Of a DNA stretch of 64,000 nt, positions 22,930 through 35,215 are shown in pieces. The number at the start of each line of letters is the position of its first letter. The stretch's first letter is position 1. Origin of the DNA: Dromiciops gliroides (taxonomy: Eukaryota > Chordata > Mammalia > Microbiotheria > Microbiotheriidae); assembly GCF_019393635.1 (NCBI RefSeq), contig NC_057864.1, positions 446,542,822-446,606,821 of the forward strand. Reading direction: 5' to 3'. The notes beneath the pieces were generated by a model. It was not told the DNA's origin. It worked only from the letters and a program-made list of their open reading frames with translations, and searched no databases. The position numbers and the translations under genes were made by a program.

Positions 22930-23640
22930 ATGATCCTTCTGGGCTCTAAAAGATCCTCATGAATAAAGCGATTTGGTTTGGGGTTGGATTAACTTGAGAG
23001 GCACAATGGACAAGCCTGGCCATTTTCAATCCAGGAAGACAGCCAGATACCCAACAGCCAGCCATTTTTCCAGGATGCACTGAGCACAGAACTATCCGAA
23101 GATCTGAGGATGGACAGGGTAGCTTCTCAACATGTCTTCAAGAGTCATGCTTTCCCCTTTGTATGTTAAACCTCACAACTTTAAGAATAATAAAGGAGAA
23201 AGTGTTATTGCTTTTACATGTCTAGAATGACCAAAAAAATCATCAGAGATACTGTCTTTTTTTAAAAAAAAAGTCTTCTATAACCACAACCCAAGGAATG
23301 CCATAGTCATTGCCTAGGTTTGTGTATTTCCACAAAGAAGTGGAGTTAAGCTTGATCCGCCTGAATCCTCTGGTTTCACAATGATTAAAAGCCAATTGTT
23401 TGGAAAATAGAGAAGGAACTGACTCAGGGAAGAGACCAGACTAAAAGACTTCCGGATCCAACTCCCTCAATGGGTAAGTCTGTGTCTCATTCCCCATTGG
23501 TAAAATGGGACTAAAGACACACCCAGAACCTGGCTCAAATATCAGGAGGATTAATGAGATAAACACCTACAGGCTTCTCTGAATTCTTAAAGAGATTAAA
23601 GAAAAAGGAAGAAATATATTATCATGGTTTGGTTTTAAAG
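22930..23640. other. Unique sequence, nothing recognised
   Basis: No repeat family or gene could be named. A weak antisense L2 end lies just after it, at about 23650-23760. Confidence 0.4.
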
Positions 23641-23869
23641 AAATATTTTAACCTTTTCCTAAGCACCCATCATATGCCTGGCACCCTCACTGGTGTGAGA
23701 GAGGTAAAGAAAAATGGAAAAGAAGTCCTCACCCTCAAAAACTTTCTACTGTCCTGGACTGGGGGGGGGGATTTGGAATACAAGATATAAAATGGTACCC
23801 CACCTCTGGGTCCCTAGGCTCTGATGGGCTAGCTTTTGCCCTCTCTTGCTGGGGCCCAGGTTTCCCCAA

Positions 23870-24035
23870 ATGTTCCACCAACATATCACCTTCCTTCCAG
23901 TTCTCTTTCATGTGCTATCTTCCCCCACTAGAGTATAAGCTCCTTGAAGACAAGAATACTTTTTCTTTGTGTATATGTGTTTGTCATCATAGTGTGGAGG
24001 ATATAGTAGGCACTTGATACATGTTTAAGAAATGA
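23870..24035 (+). mobile_element. L2 3' end
   Basis: GAGTATAAGCTCCTTGAAGA and ATAGTAGGCACTTGATACAT mark the tail. Confidence 0.72.
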
Positions 24036-24039
24036 GTAA

Positions 24040-24660
24040 GGGAACTATTCTCCTAGTTCTCAGAGCTTGATTGCATAATGGCACAATGCAAGAAAGAAAT
24101 AATCAAGAATCCAAGGCTAAGTAGCACAGATGGAAGAGGAGGGGACTGATACCGCTTGGTTAATATGCTTGTTGGGTAAATCCATCCTCCTTTGAACCAT
24201 GACCTCTAAGGCTCAATGATTGGATCATGGAAGAAAACCAAAGGGTCACTTGTGGGGGGAGGGAGAAAAGCGAAAGAGGGGATTTGCTGGGGGAATGGAG
24301 GGGAAGCAGGAAGGCCTGCGATCTCTGGCTACTTTATCACCACAGAAGGAAACCCACAAGCAAAAACATTGACCCTCAACCATGGTGATTTGTGCTCAGG
24401 AAGCCAATAGTCCCCACTGGAGGTTCTAACAGATGCAATGTTTTTTTCCATTTTCTTCTCCTGTTACATTTATTATATACTTTTGCTGATGTTGTGACAG
24501 CCTAATTATAGACTTCACTCCAACTTAGCAAGCAGCCAAGTCTGCTTATTATGCAAAACCCTTCTTTGAGACTTTGTCTCCATACAGACAGAGCCTGTTC
24601 TTATAATGTGCCAAGGGGGCACTACTGCTCATTCAGCTCCTAGAATATTAGAGGGAGGGG
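24040..24660. other. Unique sequence, nothing recognised
   Basis: A purine-rich patch lies at 24230-24320. No element or gene could be named. Confidence 0.4.
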
Positions 24661-24674
24661 ATGAACCTTAAAAT

Positions 24675-24895
24675 AATAACAATTCATGTTTTTGTAGTGC
24701 TTTCAAGTTCATATAATACTTTCCTCAAAACAGACCAGGGAGACAGGTAATGCAAGTGTTGCTATTTCCATTGTACAGATGAAGAAACTGAGGCATAGAT
24801 AGGTGAAATGATTCACCCAGGGTCCCACAGTTAGCAGAGGAATGAGGATTAGACACCAGATCCCATGTCCTTTAAGTTCATCTAGTCCAAGACTC
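24675..24895 (-). mobile_element. MIR-type SINE
   Basis: GATGAAGAAACTGAGGCATA and GGGTCCCACAGTTAGCAGAG are antisense CORE. Confidence 0.75.
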
Positions 24896-24954
24896 TTGTT
24901 TTACAGATGAGGAAGAAGAGACATAGGGCATAGAAAGGACTCATTAAAAGAGAG

Positions 24955-25218
24955 TAGTGATGTGGTGCAGTGGATAGAATGTCAAGCTTAGAGTCAGAAA
25001 GACTCATCTTCCTGAGTTCAAATCTGGCCTTAGACACTTACTAGCTGTGTGACCATGGGCAAATCACTTCACCCTGTTTGCCTCAGTTTCCTCATCTGTC
25101 AAATGAGCTGGAGAAGGGAATGGCAAACCACTCCAGAATCTCTGCCAAGAAAGCCCCAAATGGGGTCATGAAGAGTCAGACACAACTGAAAAACAACTGA
25201 ACAACAATAACAACAAAA
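24955..25218 (+). mobile_element. MAR1 SINE, best copy in the window
   Basis: It has the head GTGGTGCAGTGGATAGAATG, a CORE segment, AAATGAGCTGGAGAAGGGAA and GGCAAACCACTCCAGAATC. The tail GTCATGAAGAGTCAGACACA resembles the RTE 3' end at 42-90 of this window. It ends in an (AAC)n-like run. Confidence 0.88.
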
Positions 25219-25604
25219 GAAAGAGGACTGATAAAGGACAGAGCGCAGATTTCAGTCTAGTATTCATTTCTCTCTACCATTCTATCTCTTTGGGGGATAC
25301 TAGGGTTCCACCTGGAAGATTGAAAGAAATAGCAATGGTCAAATGAGTTTAGAACTAGAATTATAGCTTTCAGTTTCTTGTAGTTCAGCAAGAGGCAGCA
25401 TGCTATGATGGATGGGTAGAGAGCTGACCACAGAACCAGGAAGATATGGACTTTTACCTTAGTTGATCATATTTGAGCTAGCCAGGCACCTTGGGAGGTG
25501 GTGAGGATAGAAGACACCATGAGGAATAGGTCTCAGGTTGGAGGGGGAAACCTGAAATTGGGTTGGGGGTCATTACCAGAATGGGGACTTTGGGTCTGTC
25601 ATAC

Positions 25605-25733
25605 TGAGGGTTAAGTGACTTGCCCAGGGTCACACAGCTAGTAAGTGTCAAGTGTCTGAATCAGGATTTGAACTCAGGTCCTCCTGAATCCAGGGCCAGT
25701 GCTTTATCCACTGTGCCACCTAGCTGCCCCCTT
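25605..25733 (-). mobile_element. WSINE-type CORE-SINE, lacking its tail
   Basis: An antisense copy beginning at GAGGGTTAAGTGACTTGCCC without a T-rich tail; no duplication seen. Confidence 0.8.
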
Positions 25734-26023
25734 GTAAATCTGAAAGTACTATCTAAATGCAAGTATTCAGTACTGTCACATTAGCCCCTGTCATATCAGA
25801 GCCCACCTCCCTAACTCTTGTACCCACCTAATCTGACTATAGTAAGCCTTAAATCTCAAGACCTTTCCCACTGAATCTGACCACAGTAAGTCTCTCAACC
25901 TTAAGACCTTTCCCAATCCTCCATCAACACCTACAGGCTCCCATCCCTTCTCTCACAGCCTCACAAGATGCCTGGTTAGGTCAAATCTGATAAATGAAAT
26001 TACAACTAACACACTGAAGTTTT

Positions 26024-26278
26024 GCTGTTCAATCGTTTCAGTTGTGCTTGACTCTTTGTGACCTCATTTGGAGTTTTTCTTGGCAGAGATACTGGAGTGG
26101 TTTGCCATTTCTTCCTCCAGTTCATTTTACAGATGAGAAGACTGAGGCCAGCAGGGTGAAGTGACCTGCCCAGGGCCACACAACTGGGAAGTGTTTGATG
26201 CCAGATTTGAACTCAGCGAGTAGAGATTTTCCTGACTCCAGTCCTGGACTTCTGTCCACTGTGTCAGCTAGCTGCCTG
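26024..26278 (-). mobile_element. MAR1 SINE
   Basis: An antisense copy, RTE-like tail first (CAGTTGTGCTTGACTCTTTG), then GAGATACTGGAGTGGTTTGC and the CORE. Confidence 0.85.
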
Positions 26279-26289
26279 CACACTAAAGT

Positions 26290-26475
26290 AGCCTGATATA
26301 ATGGGGGAAAGTACTAGACTGGGAGTCAGAATGAGATCTATTTCAACTCCCTTATTTTATAAATGAGGAAACTAAGGACCAGGGAGATTAAGATTTAGCC
26401 TAAAGTCAGGATAAATAATCATTAGAGGCAGGATTTGAACCCAGGTCCTCTGATATGATTCCAGAGGCAGTGCTC
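26290..26475 (-). mobile_element. MIR-type SINE
   Basis: AAATGAGGAAACTAAGGACC and TTTGAACCCAGGTCCTCTGA are antisense CORE. A short L2 3' end, also antisense, lies at about 26815-26900. Confidence 0.65.
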
Positions 26476-26899
26476 CATGCCACACTTCCTCCCCAGACCG
26501 GAATGCAAGTGTCAAGTTTGGCTACTATCTCTCTGTATGATTTTGGCCAAGTCCCTGCCAAGTCTTTGGGCCTTGACTTCTTTCTTACTCTACAAAATGA
26601 AGCCTGAGGCTTAGATGTCCCTTATAGGTACTTGAATCATGACATTCCAAGGTCATAAGGATTTCATGTTTTCTCTTTTCTATGGGGCATTAGCTTTGAA
26701 ATAGGGTACTCCTATGGGACAATTTGCTTAACCCTAGGGAATGGTAGGAATTCCAGGCTCTGTGACAGGCTAGTTGGAGAGCCATTTGGGGATCTCAATG
26801 TAATTCAATTTAACAAACATTTATTCACTGTCTCTTGTGTGCTAAGCACTGTACTAGGTGCTGGATGGATGTCAGGCCCTTCCCGAATGGCCTTAGCTG

Positions 26900-27420
26900 T
26901 CACTCATGAGATATGAAGTGAACAAACAACAATGATCATGCCTTATAGCTTATACTGTCACGGCATCTTTCTTCCCAGTAGAAGGATTTGAGAACCATTA
27001 ATCCTTAGATCCTTAGCCTAAGGGATCAAAGGAGGTAAGTCAGCTATGTTGGTGATAAAAGCTTACTTTCCCCAGCTCTTTCCTTTCTGGAAGTGAGGGA
27101 AAGAAAGGTAAGGCGAGATGGCAGGAGGAGTCATGTTCTTTACATACTCCACTGTTGGAAGTTGAGGGGAGAGTAGCTGGGGACTTGGAGTTGGATAAAT
27201 TAAGGAGGGAGAATTTTACTTTGGGCATTCCCCTTTCCCTAGTGGTACCACTTCAGATCTTATCAATGAAGCAGATATTTATTGGGCACTTCCTATGGGC
27301 AAGGCAGTGTTCAGTCCCTTCACTTTGGGGGTGAGGGGGGGATGTTTAATGTTTTCATACTGCTTGTCCATTATGGAATCCTTCTCCATCCTCCCACCTG
27401 GAAGTGATCTCTCCCTTATC
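26900..27420. other. Mostly unique sequence
   Basis: No gene or repeat could be named, apart from a short antisense L2-like end near 27265-27310. Confidence 0.4.
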
Positions 27421-27429
27421 TGAATTCAT

Positions 27430-27920
27430 GCTGTTTGTCCTTTGTTCTCCCAGAGAACCATGACATTGGGGGTGATGTCATGACTTCCAGGGAATTGAAG
27501 TAAGAGAGGGCTGTGCAAGATCACCAACCTCACTCTCTTCTCCAGAGCCGTCTGGGTCCAGTGGCAAGATATATATCAGGATAGGGAGCAGATAGGTGGC
27601 ACAGTGGATAAAGCACTGGTTCTGGATTCAGGAGGACCTTAGTTCAAATTCGGACTCAGATACTTGACACTCACTAGCTGAGTGACCTCGGGCAAGTAAT
27701 TTAACCCCCATTGCCCTGCAAACACTCCCCCCCAAAAGCCCCAAACAAAGAAAAAACTCTAAGATATGTATTAGGATGACTGGAGATGGCCCCAGATGTT
27801 TAAGGCAATTGGGGTTAAATGACTTGCCCAGGGTCACACAGCTAATAAGTTTCAAAGGTGAGATTTGAACTTGGGCTTTCCCAACTGTAGGACCAATACT
27901 TTATCCACTGTGCCATCTGA
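27430..27920 (+). repeat. Composite SINE-like repeat, copy A
   Basis: The head runs from TTTGTCCTTTGTTCTCCCAG to GATGGCCCCAGATG and is fused at TTTAAGGCAATTGGGG to an antisense CORE-SINE body. A later WSINE splits it at 27583-27760. The same junction occurs in copy B (34904-35215), so this is a family, not a chance neighbourhood. Confidence 0.78.
27583..27760 (+). mobile_element. WSINE-type CORE-SINE
   Basis: A sense copy. Target duplication AAGATATATATCAGGAT (27566-27582) versus AAGATATGTATTAGGAT (27761-27777). Confidence 0.9.
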
Positions 27921-28021
27921 GCTCATATTACTGTATTCTCCCTTTAAAAAACAAACAATTCAGACAGCTCCTTAAGTTTTATAGAACAGCTCTTGAAGAA
28001 AGGAAGTGCAAATATTCTTTT

Positions 28022-28175
28022 TTTTCTTTTTTTTTTTTTAGTGAGGCAATTGGGGTTAAGTGACTTGCCCAGGGTCACACAGCTAGTAAATGTTAAGTGT
28101 CTGAGGCCGGATTTTAATTCAGGTACTCCTGACTCCAGGGCCGGTGCTCTATCCACTGCACCACCTAGCTGCCCC
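28022..28175 (-). mobile_element. WSINE-type CORE-SINE
   Basis: An antisense copy. Perfect duplication CAAATATTCTTTT at 28009-28021 and 28176-28188. Confidence 0.92.
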
Positions 28176-28589
28176 CAAATATTCTTTTATAATTAAGGAA
28201 ACTAAGGCTGAAGAGGGGAATAATCTGCCTGTGGTCATACAATAACAAGTGTCATTTACAATAGAATTTATTTCTATTATTTTATTTGTTCATTTTTATT
28301 TACGTATTTTACTTATTTATATTCCTTACCACTGCTACTAAGTACAAACCTCTTAAGAATGGGTAACTTGTATCTCCCCTAGCTGCTCTCATTACTTAAT
28401 GGGTTTGTTAAATGAATTAATATGAATCAAATCCACTCAGTGCTTCCTTACCCACGTTAAAGCTGACCTTTGCCTCAGCTCCACCTGACCTTACTCTCTG
28501 CTGAGTAATGGCTAGTCAATTTGTAATGAGGCAATTTGTGGTATAGACAGAAGAGCATACAGAAGAGCATAGGATTATCTGGAGTCTGG

Positions 28590-29127
28590 ATATTCAATCA
28601 ACCAATCAATAAACATTTATTAAGCATCTACCATGCGCCAGGCACTGTGCTAAGTGCTGGGAATGCAGAAAAAGACAAAAGACAATCCCTGCCCTCAAGG
28701 AGCTTACAATCTAATGGGGGAGAGAACATGCTAACAAATATATACAAGATAAGTAGGAAATAACAGAGAGAAGACACTGGTAGCAGATAGGGAAGGATTC
28801 CTATAGAAGGAGAGATTTTTGTTGGGACTTTAAGGAAGTCAGGGAGCAGTAGTCAGAGTAGAGAATGGAGAACATTTCAAGAATGGAGAACAGTGTCAAA
28901 GAACATCAACAGTTGAAAGATAGAGTGTCTTGTTCCTGTAAGAGCCAGGAGCCCAGTGTCACTGGACTGAGGAGTACAAGGCAAGGAGCAAGGTGTCAAA
29001 AGACTGTAGGGCAGGGCTACATTATGAAGGGCTTTGAATGCTAAATAGGGCATTTTGTATTTGTTCCCAGAGGCAATACGGAGCCATTGGAGTTTGGGGG
29101 GGGGGGGAGTGTGATGGTCTTTTAAAA
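28590..29127 (-). mobile_element. L2 LINE, 3' part of a copy split by an L1
   Basis: The plus strand reads the complement of the L2 3' end (AATAAACATTTATTAAGCAT, GGCACTGTGCTAAGTGCTGG), then the ORF2 C-terminal region (GAAGGGCTTTGAATGC, GGCATTTTGTATTTG). It resumes at about 30151. Antisense L2 ORF2 carries no open frame here. Confidence 0.82.
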
Positions 29128-30150
29128 AATATTAATCATTTAAAAGAAATCTTAATAGTATTTTATTTTTTCCAGTTACATGTAAAGATAGTTTTCAACA
29201 TTCCTTTTTATAAGATTTTGAATTTCAAATTTTTCTCCCTCTATTCCTTCCCTCCCCCCTCCCCACGAAATCAAGCAATCTGATATAGGTTATATAGTAC
29301 AATTATATTAAATGTATTTCTACATTAGACATATTGCGAAAGAAGAATCAGAACAAAAGGGAAAACCTCAAGAAAGAAAAAAAAGTAAAAATCATAAGGT
29401 TCAATCTTCATTCAGATGACATAGTTCTTTTTCTGAATATGGAGAAATATTTTCCATTTCCATCATTAATCCTTTGGAATTGTCTTGGATCAGTGTATCA
29501 CTGAGAAGAGCTAAGTCTATCACAGTTGATCATTACACAATGTTGCTGTTACTGTGTATAATATTCTCCTTGTGCTGCTCACTTCACTCAGCATCAGTCC
29601 ACTTAAGTCTTTCCAGGTTTTCTGAAATCTGCCAGCTCATCATTTTTTATAGCACAACAGTATTGCATTACATTCAAATACCACAACTTGTTCAGTCATT
29701 CCCCAGCTGATGGGCATCCCCACAATTTCCAATTCTTTGCCAACACAAAGAGAGCAGCTATAAATATTTTTGTATATGTGGGTCCTTCCTCCCTTTTGTA
29801 TGATCTCTTTGGGATATAGACCTAGTGGTGATATTACTGGGTCAAAGGGTATGTACAGTTTTATAACCCTTTGGGCATAGTTCCAGATTGTTCTTCAGAA
29901 TGGTTGGATTAGTTCACAACTCCACCAATGATGCATTCCAATTTTTCCACATCTTCTCCAACATTTATCATTTTATTTTTTTTGTCATGTTAGCCGATCT
30001 GACAGGTACAAAGTGGTACCTCAGAGTTGTTTTAATTTACATTTCTCTAATCAATAGTGATTTAGAAAATTTTTTCATATGGCTACAGATAGCTTTAATT
30101 TCTTTATCTGAAAACTGCTTGTTCATATCCTTTGATCATTTCTCAACTGG
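29128..30150 (-). mobile_element. L1 3' fragment inserted in L2
   Basis: It holds the L1 3' UTR followed by the end of ORF2, in the same order as 6674-8239, and ends at TTTCTCAACTGGGG. The L2 halves abut it on both sides (GAGTGTGATGG before, CCAGACTTGGATTT after). No clear duplication was seen. Confidence 0.88.
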
Positions 30151-30460
30151 GGCCAGACTTGGATTTGAGGAAAAACACTTTAGTGGCTGAGTGAAGGATG
30201 AAATTGAGTGAGGAGAGACTTGAGGCATGTAAACCCACCAGCAGGCTATACCAATAATCTAGGCATGAGGTGATGAGGGCCTGCCCCACAGGGGTGGTAC
30301 TGTCAGAGAAGAGAAAGGGGAGAACATTTGAGAGATGTTGCAGAGGTGATACCATTAGGCCTTGGCAACAGCTTTGATATGGGGGGGGGGTGAGAGAAAA
30401 TGAGGGAGTCCAGGATGACTCCTGGGTTGTAAACCTGAGAGACTGGGAAGATATTCAGAT
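30151..30460 (-). mobile_element. L2 LINE, 5' part of the split copy
   Basis: It continues the L2 with AATCTAGGCATGAGGTGATG, AGGGCCTGCCCCACAGG and GAGTCCAGGATGACTCCTGG. A further weak antisense L2 remnant lies at about 30600-30850. Confidence 0.82.
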
Positions 30461-30999
30461 TAGCCAATTCTATTTCATTTGCCTGCTGTAAATGTAAATG
30501 TAATGCTGGAAATGATTTGCCTTGGGTAAGTCACTTGATCTCAGATTCAATTTCTTCCTCAGTAAAATAGGAATAATCATACATGTATTGTGCTGATACA
30601 TTTTACAGTTGAGGGTGGAGCACATTATCTAGGAGGTGAGGAAATCAGGAAAGGTAGGGGGTGCCATTTTCACTGAATGATCAAGGGAATTAAGGATTCC
30701 TCTAGGGGAGATGAAAAGGGAGTAAATTCCAAAGCTAGGAAATAGCCTGTACAAGGACATGGAGACTGGAATGGAAGATTGAGTACTGGGGAATAACCAG
30801 TAGGCCAGTCTGGCTTGAATGTGGAGTTGGAGCATAGGAATAATGTGAAATCATCTTGGGATGTTAAGTTGGAATGAGACTAGCTGACTTTAACTTCTCA
30901 GTCTACCCTCATCCTCATAATTCTCAGCACATGGACCCTACCCTCAGCCTTCTTAAGGTCATGTCTTTGTCTTTCATGAATATCCCAATCCCGTTCTTT

Positions 31000-31287
31000 C
31001 ACTAATTTTGCTTCTCTTTTCTAGAATAGTCTCCCTCCCTTCTGCCCTCTATCAAAACCCTACCCAGCCTTTAAGACATAGCCTTTCCCCACCTCCTCTG
31101 TGAAGTCTTCGTTCCTCCGCTACCCCAACCAGCATGGTTTCTTTCTTCTCTGAATTCTGCCAGCACTCAGAGTCTATAGTGGACAATGTGGTCTGTACTA
31201 ATCTTCCAGTAGAGTATAAACTCCTTGAGGACAAGGACTGTTTTCCTTGCTTGTATTTGCAAACAGTGCTCAGCACAATGCCTGGCT
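31000..31287 (+). mobile_element. L2 3' end, interrupted by MAR1
   Basis: CCTCTGTGAAGTCTTC, GAGTATAAACTCCTTGAGG and CAGCACAATGCCTGG mark the tail; it resumes at 31515 (CACAGTGCCTACTACAGG). Confidence 0.78.
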
Positions 31288-31514
31288 TTTGTTGTTATTG
31301 TTCAGTTATGTTGGATTCTTTGAGACTCCATTTGGGGTTTTCTTGGCAAAGATACTGGAGTGGTTTGCCCTTCTCCAGCTCATTTTACAGATGAGGAAAC
31401 CGACGCAAACAGGACTTGCCCAGAGTCACACAGCTGGTGTCTGAGGTCAGATTTAAAATCAGGTCTTCCTAACTCCAGAGCAGGCACTCTATCCACTGCA
31501 CAATCTAGCTGCCC
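31288..31514 (-). mobile_element. MAR1 SINE
   Basis: An antisense copy in the L2 tail. The flanks CACAATGCCT and CACAGTGCCT are the probable duplication. Confidence 0.83.
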
Positions 31515-31639
31515 TCACAGTGCCTACTACAGGTTTTTTTTTTTTTAAATCCCATTTACATACAACTCTTGTTCTAAGGTTTTTGGAGTCAAAACCTCAG
31601 CAAATTTAAGTTACAATTTTTTTCCTAAACTGCAGACCT

Positions 31640-32315
31640 GAACATGACACTCCCATACTTATTAAATTCCCATGGCTCTCATTGACTTTAAGATCAAATA
31701 TATTTGGCTTTTAAAGTTATTCACAACCGGGCAGCTAGGTGGCGCAGTGGTAGAGCACTGGCCCTGGAGTCAGGAGTACCTGAGTTCAAAACCAGCCTCA
31801 GACACTTAACACTTACTAGCTGTGTGACCCTGGGCAAGTCACTTAACCCCAATTGCCTCAGTTAAAAAAAAATAAAAAATAAAGTTATTCACAACCTGGT
31901 CCCAATATACTTTCCCAACCTTGTTATATCTCCCTCCCTCCCTCAGATTGTCCTTCTCTCAGTTCCTTATACACAACACCCTGTCCTGTCCCATACCAAT
32001 GCCTTTGCAATGTACTCAAAATACATTCCTTTCTCCCTTCTGCATCTTGGCATCTTTTGTTTCCTTAAAAACCCAACTCAAATGTCATCTTCTACATGGT
32101 CTTTCCTGATCCACACCCCTAGTTGCTACTTCCCTTTCAACTACCTTATAGCTTTAAAAAATATATTTATATATGTACATGCTGACTTCTCCCTCCCTCC
32201 CTCCCTCTGAATGTAAGCTGCTTGAGGATAGGGACTATTTCTTATTCTTTGTCTCTCAACTTCTAGCACAGCCCCTGGTACATAGGAAACACTTAAATAC
32301 CTGCTTGTTGATTTC
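31640..32315 (+). mobile_element. L2 LINE, C-terminus of ORF2 to 3' end
   Basis: GACACTCCCATACTTATTAA, TTAAAAACCCAACTCAAATG and GAATGTAAGCTGCTTGAGG are in L2 order. A SINE splits it. Confidence 0.78.
31729..31879 (+). mobile_element. WSINE-type CORE-SINE
   Basis: A sense copy. Perfect duplication TAAAGTTATTCACAACC at 31712-31728 and 31880-31896. Confidence 0.93.
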
Positions 32316-32519
32316 CTCATTGAGTGATTCTTATCAATCTAACATTGATGTCATCATTCAGCAGAACCTGTAGTGTCTGGAATACTGTGCTCCCCTCTGT
32401 CCTATACCTAGGCATGTGGGTTGGTCTAGATTTAGTACCAGGGAATCTGCCCTTGGTGAAGGGGTTGGTCTCCCTTTTTCCTACACTCACTAAGCTTCCC
32501 ACTGCAGCATCCTGGGAGT

Positions 32520-33585
32520 AATTTTTATGATGGTAAATTAGATTACAAGCTATAATAACCTATAATGCAGATGTCTAAGGGATTCCCCAAAAGGAAGGTA
32601 TAAAAATATTCAATGTACATTATTCATTGGCTATTGGAAAGTGAATTTATTCCTACAAATGAAAAAGTAATCATAAAGTAATAAATTGCATTAACAGAAT
32701 TAAATAAATCAACAAGATGCTGTAACTTAACTTTTAGCCATGATTGCAATCATCGAGGATGCTCATATTTAAATCTTATTGGAACATTAAGCAATTTTGT
32801 AAGCCTATTAATGTCATTTTACATTTCATCTTGGCTTGTTGCAGTCCTATCAAATGGTTAACCTAGCTTGAGTCTTTCCTTTTTCTTGATGGCTGAACTC
32901 TCCAATGCAGAATCTTCTTCTTCCTCCAGCTAGTTCCAACCCAGGACTTCTGGATCTTTCAAACTTAAAAGGTCTCCTCCAATCCTGGACACAAATACTC
33001 TGAGATTCTAATTTACTTAAGATCAGAAAAGGGGCAAAGGCAGTCAGGTCCCAAGAGAAAACCTATCTAGTCTACTCTATGATCTCCATATGAGAAATAT
33101 TGGCAGGTTGATCATGGCTAAAGAAGTGACCCATTCTTCTTCATGGAAGATGCCAGCCACATCCAAAGGCATTGAGCAGAAAGGTTTCTTTTCTTTGAAC
33201 AAATGCAAAATCCTTTCCCCTCCTTCCCAATCCCCCATTGCTGTCACCTTGTGGGGAATGGTAGACCTTAATCCATGATCATTTGCCACGCCAATCTAAA
33301 ATGCTAAGTTTTTTTCAGCATTGGGCCACCACATAGCCCCCAAAAGCCAGGAAGTTTGCTATTGCCAAAAGGCTCACATCACAACACAATGTCCTTGGAG
33401 TCCCCAGAATTTTATAGGGGATCTTTGGAAGCATTTTACCTCAATTGTTCCTTATTGGTCAATTCAAGTTTGCTAAGTAAGTTGCCTAAAGATTCTTCTC
33501 CAAAGTGTATATCCCCATTCATCTTGTCAGCTAGGCCAAAGTGAAGAACCATCTAAGATTCAAAAATCATCATTAGTGGAAAGCA
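32520..33585. other. Repeat-free stretch upstream of TENT5C
   Basis: More than 1 kb without any recognisable repeat in a very repeat-dense region, about 8-9 kb before the TENT5C start. No coding frame is convincing. It may be constrained non-coding DNA. Confidence 0.45.
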
Positions 33586-33587
33586 CT

Positions 33588-34048
33588 TCTTTTTTTTTTT
33601 AAATTAATATATTAATTTCTCCCCAATTATATGTTAAAACAATTTTAAGGTGTTTTTTTAAAAGTTTTGAGATCCAAATTCTATTTCTCTTCTCCATCCA
33701 CTAAGATGGTAAACAATCAGATATAGATACATATGCAATCATATAAAATATTTCCATATTATTCATGACCCAAATCAAAGAAAAAGAAAGTGAAAAACAG
33801 TGTGTTTCAGTCTATATTAAACAATAATAGTTCTTTCTCTGGAGGTGGATAGTATGCTTTATCATTAAGTCTTTGGAGTTGTCTTAGATCATTTTCTTGC
33901 TGAGAATCACTAAGTAAGTCACAGTTCATCATACAATATTGCTGTTACTGTAAACAATGATATCCTGGTTCTACTCACTTCACTTTGCATGAGTTCATGT
34001 AAGTCTTTTCCGGTTTTTCTTAAATCAACCTGCTTGTCATTTCTTAGC
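33588..34048 (-). mobile_element. L1 3' UTR fragment
   Basis: CCAATTATATGTTAAAACAA, GAGATCCAAATTCT and CTTTGGAGTTGTCTTAGATC follow the order of the other L1 3' ends. It is older than the copies at 6674 and 29128, to judge by divergence. Confidence 0.8.
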
Positions 34049-34078
34049 AAGCCTGCTATATGCCATATATTCTTGGGG

Positions 34079-34097
34079 CGGGGGGGGGGGGGGGGCG
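34079..34097 (+). repeat. Poly-G run
   Basis: Eighteen or so G with one C. Shorter G-runs occur at about 16420, 29097, 30380, 34365-34397 and 36289. Confidence 0.85.
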
Positions 34098-34099
34098 TA

Positions 34100-34600
34100 A
34101 TTCCAGAATCAAAAAAGACTTCCATGGCTCTCCCAGCCTAGGTATAGGTTTTGAGGGTCAGGGGCTTCAAGGATACCAGCTCAGAACTGTAAAGATCTAA
34201 GGGCTATTGGAACTTTACCACATAGTACCAATATCCAGAAGGTGTGTTTCTTCTCTATGGTAATTCTTCACCAGCCTTGTGCCATGTGGCATTACCTTGA
34301 AGGGTCCCAATCTTTTCCTAGAAATCATCTTTCCCCACTATTATGTCTCTTCCTCTTCCAAGGGGTTGGAGGGTTGGGGGGTGGGGGTGGGGGTGGGTCA
34401 CAGGAAGCCTTATGGTTTTTTTTTACCAGGTCTTCCTCCCTTTGAATCAGGTGATGGAATTCCTAGTTAAGGCTCTGTTATCAGGGGTGTTCTGAAGATA
34501 ATCTGATAAATTGCCAAAGAAATAATAATCAAGAGGATTTCAGGCATTGCATTAGGTTTTGTTTTTTTGGGTTGTTTTTTTTTTTGTCATTGCATTAGGT
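34100..34600. other. Unique sequence, nothing recognised
   Basis: No repeat family or gene could be named apart from G/T-rich simple sequence. Confidence 0.4.
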
Positions 34601-34903
34601 TTATGGAGATCAGTCATAGGATGTTAGAGAGGAAACATCATATCCAATCTAGCACTTTCATTTTATCAATGACTAAACTGTGGGCTGGAAAAATAAAGAG
34701 AAATGACTGGCCCTAGGGCCTATAGATTTGGGATTAGATCCTGGGTATTCTGGGTAGGGCAGATGATAGATATGTCATTGTTTTCCTAAACCACACATTT
34801 ATTCTGATAATGGGTGGGTAGGCTTTACCACACTTCAAAAGGGGTCCATAACACCAAATAAGTTGATTGTAAACCTCTGATTTAGACCTATCCCAAAGTG
34901 GTG

Positions 34904-35215
34904 GGGGGGCAGCTAGGTTGCACAGTGGATAAAACACTGGCTCTGAAGTTGGGAGGACCTGAGTTCAAATTTGACCTCAGATACTTACTAGCTGTGTGAC
35001 CCTGGGCAAATCACTTAACCCCAATTGGCTTAAATATCTGGGGCCATCTTCAGTCATCCTGATATATATCTTGACACTGGACCCAGATGGCTTCGCAGAA
35101 AAGAGTGAGGTTGGTGACTTTGCACATTCCTCCTTCACTTAAATCCAATTCACTTCAAGTCATTACATCACCCCAATGTCATGGTTTTCTTTGAGAAAAA
35201 AAGACAAACAACAAC
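34904..35215 (-). repeat. Composite SINE-like repeat, copy B
   Basis: The reverse of copy A at 27430. The CORE-SINE body (34904-35030) is joined to the complement of the same head (ATCTGGGGCCATCTTCAGTC to ATGTCATGGTTTTC) through an equivalent junction. Confidence 0.78.
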
